Positions 7,748 to 10,664 of a DNA stretch of 10,664 nucleotides are shown in pieces. The number at the start of each line of letters is the position of its first letter. Positions within the stretch are counted from its first letter, which is position 1. This stretch comes from Anaerolineae bacterium (lineage in GTDB: Bacteria; Chloroflexota; Anaerolineae; B4-G1; SLSP01): assembly GCA_016928755.1 (NCBI GenBank), contig JAFGKB010000114.1, positions 1 to 10,664 on the forward strand, read 5' to 3'. The notes below the pieces were generated by a model. It was not told the DNA's origin and ran no database searches. It saw only the letters and a program-made list of their open reading frames with translations. Position numbers and translations under genes: made by a program.

Positions 7748-7771
7748 GTTAATGCAACCGGTTGCATTAAC
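7748..7771. promoter_or_regulatory. LacI-family operator upstream of the MFS gene
   Basis: A perfect 24-bp palindrome has the central 18-mer AATGCAACCGGTTGCATT, flanked by GTT and AAC. The same 18-mer is the core of the operator at the lacI promoter. Its centre lies about 45 bp upstream of the MFS ATG. A weak TATAAA (7789-7784) over the lacI stop could be the -10 of a promoter just upstream, but no good -35 partner is seen. The operator may therefore block either a local promoter or read-through from lacI. Confidence 0.85.
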
Positions 7772-7784
7772 GTTTAAAAAAAAT

Positions 7785-8816
7785 TTATACTATTACACCA
7801 GATGATTGGCGGACAATTAGTTCTACCGGCATAGTCACATTTGTAACTATGCCCGTTTCAATATATTGCATTAGGTTGTGCACCAGTAATTTTCCAGCTT
7901 CTTGTATGTTTTGGCGGATCGTAGTCAGCGGTGGGGCGCAGTGCGCAGCCAGGGAAATATCATCATAGCCAACAATTGCTATATCTTCTGGTACCTGGTA
8001 GCCATTCTCACGCAGTGTGCCAATTGCTGCAATAGCCATTAGATCACTGTTAACGAAGACGGCATCCAAATCAGGGGCTTGTTTTATCAGTCGTTGCATG
8101 GCTTCTGAACCGGAATGACTGGTGTAATCACCATAAGTGATTAAGTTTGGGTTGACAGCCTTCCCCGCAGCCTTTAAAGCGGTTTCATAGCCTTGATAGC
8201 GCAGTTTTACCTCTAACGATGTTGGTGTTCCGCCTAAAAATGCGATGCGTTGTCTTCCTCGGCTGATCAAGTGCTGGACGGCTTGTCGTGAACCGGTTAA
8301 ATCATCACTAGTTATCGAACAATGGGATAACCCGGGTAAAGGGTTTCCCCACACGATAAACGGTGCTTCTAAATCTATGAGAGTTTGTATATGTTTTTGG
8401 GGTTGGGTACAACTGGTCAGGATAAAGCCATCTACACGTCCGGCATCCAAATAGCGATAAGGCCAATTATGGTCGCCAATTTCGATTTGGGCTAATAACA
8501 AATCGTAGTTGTAATCCGCTAATGCCCCGCTTATAGCCCCTACGATTTCCAGATGGAAAGGGTCGGTGATAAAATAATCCTTCTTTAGGTCAATAGGGAG
8601 TACGAACCCAATTGTCTGGCTCTTCTTCATACTTAGATTGCGGGCGACTTGGTGAATCTGGAAGTTGTGTTCCTGGGCTATTTTTTGAATACGTGCCTTA
8701 GTCTTCTCGCTAATCAAAGAACTGTTGCGTAAGGCCCGCGAAACGGTTGATTTCGATACTCCTGCTAGTTGAGCTATATCTGCAATGGTGCGGATTTCTC
8801 TTTTCTTACTGTCCAT
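7785..8816 (-). CDS. LacI-family transcriptional regulator
   Basis: This 343-residue DNA-binding repressor binds a small ligand, usually a sugar. The LacI-type helix-turn-helix is at residues 10-30 (TIADIAQLAGVSKSTVSRAL). The hinge helix, ARNLSMKK (58-65), contains the Leu that normally wedges into the central step of the operator. The periplasmic-binding-protein-like ligand domain follows from about residue 68 (TIGFVLP), with RQRIAFLGG and the IVGYDDISLA motif typical of the GalR/RbsR group. Length and domain order are normal. The ATG has AGGGA 8 nt upstream. Its promoter overlaps a perfect operator, and the same operator precedes the MFS gene 70 nt downstream. It should therefore regulate itself and the transporter. 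The ligand is not identifiable. Confidence 0.95.
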   Translation of the reverse strand: MDSKKREIRTIADIAQLAGVSKSTVSRALRNSSLISEKTKARIQKIAQEHNFQIHQVARNLSMKKSQTIGFVLPIDLKKDYFITDPFHLEIVGAISGALADYNYDLLLAQIEIGDHNWPYRYLDAGRVDGFILTSCTQPQKHIQTLIDLEAPFIVWGNPLPGLSHCSITSDDLTGSRQAVQHLISRGRQRIAFLGGTPTSLEVKLRYQGYETALKAAGKAVNPNLITYGDYTSHSGSEAMQRLIKQAPDLDAVFVNSDLMAIAAIGTLRENGYQVPEDIAIVGYDDISLAAHCAPPLTTIRQNIQEAGKLLVHNLMQYIETGIVTNVTMPVELIVRQSSGVIV

Positions 8817-8830
8817 ATGTTATCCCTGAA

Positions 8831-8874
8831 TCCTATAGGTTATAATGCAACCGGTTGCATTATAACCTATAGGA
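8831..8874. promoter_or_regulatory. Perfect 44-bp palindromic operator at the lacI promoter
   Basis: Bases 8831-8852 are the exact reverse complement of 8853-8874. The core AATGCAACCGGTTGCATT (8844-8861) equals the core of the MFS operator. The outer arms add TATAACC and CCTATAGGA, which are not shared with the other site. The right arm contains the -10 box of the lacI promoter, and the axis (8852/8853) coincides with the predicted transcription start. This is an expected autorepression geometry. Confidence 0.93.
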
Positions 8875-8887
8875 GCATAAAAGTCAA
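8859..8887 (-). promoter_or_regulatory. lacI promoter
   Basis: On the minus strand, TTGACT (8887-8882), a 17-nt spacer and TATAAT (8864-8859) give 5/6 and 6/6 to consensus. The predicted start is the G at about 8852, giving a 36-nt leader. The -10 box is inside the operator palindrome, so bound repressor should exclude RNA polymerase. Confidence 0.85.
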
Positions 8888-8909
8888 GACCTAATTTTTC
8901 TACAATGTA

Positions 8910-8937
8910 TTGCAGCTTTACCTCTTCGTGGTATAAT
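8910..8937 (+). promoter_or_regulatory. tRNA-Ser promoter with extended -10
   Basis: TTGCAG (8910-8915), a 16-nt spacer and TATAAT (8932-8937). TG at 8929-8930 makes an extended -10 (TGGTATAAT). The predicted start is near 8944, about 6 nt before the mature tRNA. It diverges from the lacI promoter, whose -35 is 22 nt away. Confidence 0.75.
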
Positions 8938-8949
8938 CGCCTTTGCTTA

Positions 8950-9040
<91 letters not shown>

Positions 9041-9051
9041 TTATTTGTACT

Positions 9052-9088
9052 GCAACCAGTGTATATAACTACCACTGGTTGCTTTTTT
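9052..9088 (+). terminator. Rho-independent terminator of tRNA-Ser
   Basis: A perfect 10-bp stem, GCAACCAGTG (9052-9061) with CACTGGTTGC (9073-9082), has an 11-nt AT-rich loop and a run of six T (9083-9088). It ends the tRNA transcript 14 nt after the mature 3' end and separates it from mobA. Confidence 0.92.
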
Positions 9089-9140
9089 ATAAGTCATAGC
9101 GTATGTTGTTTAGGGCTATTGTTGTATTAGCAGGTGTCAC

Positions 9141-9755
9141 ATGAATATAAGTGGTGTAGTTTTAGCTGGTGGTCGCAGCCGTCGGATGGGAAAGGATAAG
9201 CGTTTTTTATCTATCCAGGGACGGCCTTTAATAACGTGGGTCTTGGAAAGTCTGACTCCTTTGGTTTCCGAGTTAATTATTGTGACAAAGGAACCGGAAG
9301 ACTTGGAGACTTATGGTGTGCGAGTTGTTCAGGATCATTATTCAGGGATCGGCGTGTTAGCAGGGCTGCATGCCGGACTTGTGGCCGCTCAGGGTGAATG
9401 GGCCTTTGTCGTTGCCGCCGATTCCCCGTTTTTAAATGTGCCCTTGATGCGGGCTATTGTGCGGCTTGGTGAGCGTCAACCTGTTGATGTAGTCGTTCCT
9501 TATTGGCAAAAGGGGCTTGAACCATTGTGTGCTCTGTACCGGCCAGTTAATTGTGTTCCTGCAATTGAGTCCGCCATACAGCGTGGTGACCGCCGTCTGA
9601 TTTCATTTTATTCTGATCTGCGCGTGCAGATAATGGCAGAAGAAGAGGTATCCCGCTGGGATCCACAAGGCTGCTCTTTCTTTAATGTCAATACACCCCA
9701 GGATTTAGAAACAGTACAGTGCTATCCCTACCAGGAAGCTCCAGAGGATTTATAA
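9141..9755 (+). CDS. mobA: Molybdenum cofactor guanylyltransferase
   Basis: This 204-residue cytoplasmic nucleotidyltransferase joins GMP from GTP to molybdopterin-Mo, giving the guanine dinucleotide form used by DMSO-reductase-family enzymes such as formate dehydrogenase. The nucleotide-binding loop LAGGRSRRMGKDK (8-20) is diagnostic. VVAADSPFL (90-98) supplies the metal/GTP Asp (Asp94), GLEPLCALY (125-133) is the substrate loop, and FNVNTPQDL (181-189) is the conserved C-terminal motif. Length is normal for MobA. The ATG has a modest AGGTG 5 nt upstream. No convincing own promoter is seen in the 50 nt after the tRNA terminator. It converges on fdhD, whose product serves the same enzymes. 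MobA and related MocA proteins look alike; the fdhD neighbour favours MobA. Confidence 0.9.
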   Translation: MNISGVVLAGGRSRRMGKDKRFLSIQGRPLITWVLESLTPLVSELIIVTKEPEDLETYGVRVVQDHYSGIGVLAGLHAGLVAAQGEWAFVVAADSPFLNVPLMRAIVRLGERQPVDVVVPYWQKGLEPLCALYRPVNCVPAIESAIQRGDRRLISFYSDLRVQIMAEEEVSRWDPQGCSFFNVNTPQDLETVQCYPYQEAPEDL

Positions 9756-10517
9756 TATTCTTTGTGGGTGCGTATATATTCGCATCTTTGTATTGCGGAT
9801 ATAACCTACACCCGTAATCTTCCATTTTTCCGCAAAAGCTACGGCTGTTGATGTGAGTGCCGTCAGACTTCCTACAATGGGGGTACGTAATTTTGCGGCT
9901 TTACTAATCATCTCGGATGAGACCCGCCCAGTAGTCAATAAAATGGTTCCCCCGGTAGGTATTCCTTGTAACAGGCAAGTACCTAATATCTTATCCACGG
10001 TATTGTGGCGGCCTACATCTTCAGCCAATACCAGCAGTTTACCTTCAGGGGTAAATAATGCGCTGGCATGGATTCCCTGGGTCTTTTGGTATAGCTCAGC
10101 CTTAATGTGTAATTCTGTCATCATATTAGCCAGGTCTTGCGGTTCGATATGTAGGGGGTTCTTTAAAGGTGCTGCGAGTTGGTAGAGGTCACCCAGGATA
10201 ACACCCATACCACACCCTGAGGTGAGCAATGGATTCTTGAGTGTGCCGGTTTCCACTTCGTGACTTAGCCATACATCTACACAAGTGCCCTCATCATTCT
10301 GGCGCAACACTTTAATCTCATCCCGACTCTGGATTACGTTTGAGTAGTAGAGAAAGCCGGCTACCAGTGCTTCTTGTAATATGGGGGTGGCCGCTATACG
10401 CAATAGCTCTTTGCCATTGATGTGAATGCATAATAATATCTCTGGTGGCAATGCCCCCTTATGTGTTGTTACACCTTGGGGTGTCCATTCATAGAGTGTT
10501 TGATGTGTATTGTTCAA
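9750..10517 (-). CDS. fdhD: Formate dehydrogenase accessory sulfurtransferase FdhD
   Basis: This 255-residue cytoplasmic protein passes sulfur to the Mo/W bis-MGD cofactor of formate dehydrogenase, making the enzyme active. Family marks are the TSGCG loop (99-103), GIHASAL (148-154), EDVGRHNTVDKILG (166-179), TTGRVSSEM (195-203) and the TPIVGSLTALTSTAVAFA stretch (212-229). E. coli FdhD has a CxxC in the loop. Here only the first Cys (Cys102) remains and the second position is Gly105; single-Cys versions occur in the family. The start is TTG at 10517, with AGGAG 12 nt upstream, a rather wide gap; no in-frame ATG gives a better N-terminus. It converges with mobA and shares a stop hexamer with it. 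The promoter is not clear. Confidence 0.92.
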   Translation of the reverse strand: MNNTHQTLYEWTPQGVTTHKGALPPEILLCIHINGKELLRIAATPILQEALVAGFLYYSNVIQSRDEIKVLRQNDEGTCVDVWLSHEVETGTLKNPLLTSGCGMGVILGDLYQLAAPLKNPLHIEPQDLANMMTELHIKAELYQKTQGIHASALFTPEGKLLVLAEDVGRHNTVDKILGTCLLQGIPTGGTILLTTGRVSSEMISKAAKLRTPIVGSLTALTSTAVAFAEKWKITGVGYIRNTKMRIYTHPQRIL

Positions 10518-10579
10518 AATCTTCGTATACTCCTGGTATAGCTACTAAGAAAGTCTCGACTGCATATGGCCCAACAAAC

Positions 10580-10660
10580 CCGTCATCCTGAGCTTGTCGA
10601 AGGAACCTGCCTTGAGCCTGTTGAAAGGTCTAGATGCCTCGGCTTCGCTCGGCATGACGG
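10580..10660. repeat. Short dispersed-repeat-like element with inverted ends
   Basis: CCGTCAT (10580-10586) and ATGACGG (10654-10660) are exact inverted ends, extended imperfectly by CCTGAGC against GCTCGGC. Inside, TGAGCTTGTCGAAGG and TGAGCCTGTTGAAAGG form an imperfect direct repeat. Sequences of this CATCCTGAGCTTGTCGAAGG type are scattered through intergenic DNA of many bacterial genomes. It lies upstream of fdhD, in a 147-nt stretch with no gene. Whether it ends here or continues past the window cannot be seen. Confidence 0.6.
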
Positions 10661-10664
10661 ATAA

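Noticed and set aside
7776..7783. Run of eight T (minus strand) after lacI as its terminator
   Set aside because: No GC-rich stem lies just before it. The only stem nearby is the operator palindrome downstream, which has no T-run after it.
8902..8912. ACAATGTATTG shared between 8902-8912 and 4714-4724 as a common regulator site
   Set aside because: An AT-rich match of about 12 bp between two places in a 10-kb window is expected by chance, and the dyad is incomplete at the 8902 copy.
9083..9140. Promoter for mobA in the gap after the tRNA terminator
   Set aside because: The stretch is T-rich, with several partial -10-like words but no pair of boxes at proper spacing, so none is annotated.

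Overview
The window is bacterial, compact and free of obvious foreign DNA. It has sigma70-type promoters with near-consensus boxes, clear Shine-Dalgarno sites, some TTG starts and a tRNA gene without an encoded CCA end. The taxon cannot be fixed from the sequence alone. The BMP-type transporter, the GtrA/GT4 pair and the dispersed repeat at the right end would suit a Chloroflexota-like bacterium, but this is a weak inference. No CRISPR array, insertion sequence, phage gene or toxin-antitoxin pair is visible.

Positions 1-4695, minus strand: an ABC importer operon in the order lipoprotein (BMP/PnrA-type substrate-binding protein), double-NBD ATPase, permease 1, permease 2. Permease 2 is cut by the window start. 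This is the layout of nucleoside importers such as NupNOPQ of Bacillus. A candidate promoter lies just upstream, over the end of the glycosyltransferase gene. RNA hairpins occupy both larger gaps in the operon (3452-3473 and 1937-1966), which suggests unequal expression of the subunits from one mRNA.

Positions 4774-6497, minus strand: a two-gene unit of a GtrA-like membrane protein and a GT4 glycosyltransferase, probably for cell-surface glycan or lipid-linked sugar work. It is driven by a full-consensus TTGACA-N16-TATAAT promoter. That promoter is threaded into the terminator of the upstream MFS gene.

Positions 6506-8887, minus strand: a LacI-family repressor gene followed by an MFS transporter of the FucP/MFSD4-like type. 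This looks like a self-contained sugar-uptake module. The same 18-bp operator core, AATGCAACCGGTTGCATT, occurs upstream of both genes. At the lacI promoter it is the centre of a perfect 44-bp palindrome whose axis coincides with the predicted transcription start.

Positions 8910-9088, plus strand: tRNA-Ser(CGA), with its own extended -10 promoter and a strong terminator. Positions 9141-10517 hold two convergent molybdenum-cofactor genes, mobA (plus) and fdhD (minus). Their stop codons overlap within one TTATAA hexamer. Together they imply that the cell makes a Mo/W bis-MGD enzyme such as a formate dehydrogenase, encoded elsewhere. The right end (10580-10660) is a short dispersed-repeat-like element.

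Most of the window is ordinary metabolism and transport. The interesting signals are regulatory: the palindromic operator, the nested terminator/promoter, the intercistronic hairpins and the shared stop hexamer.
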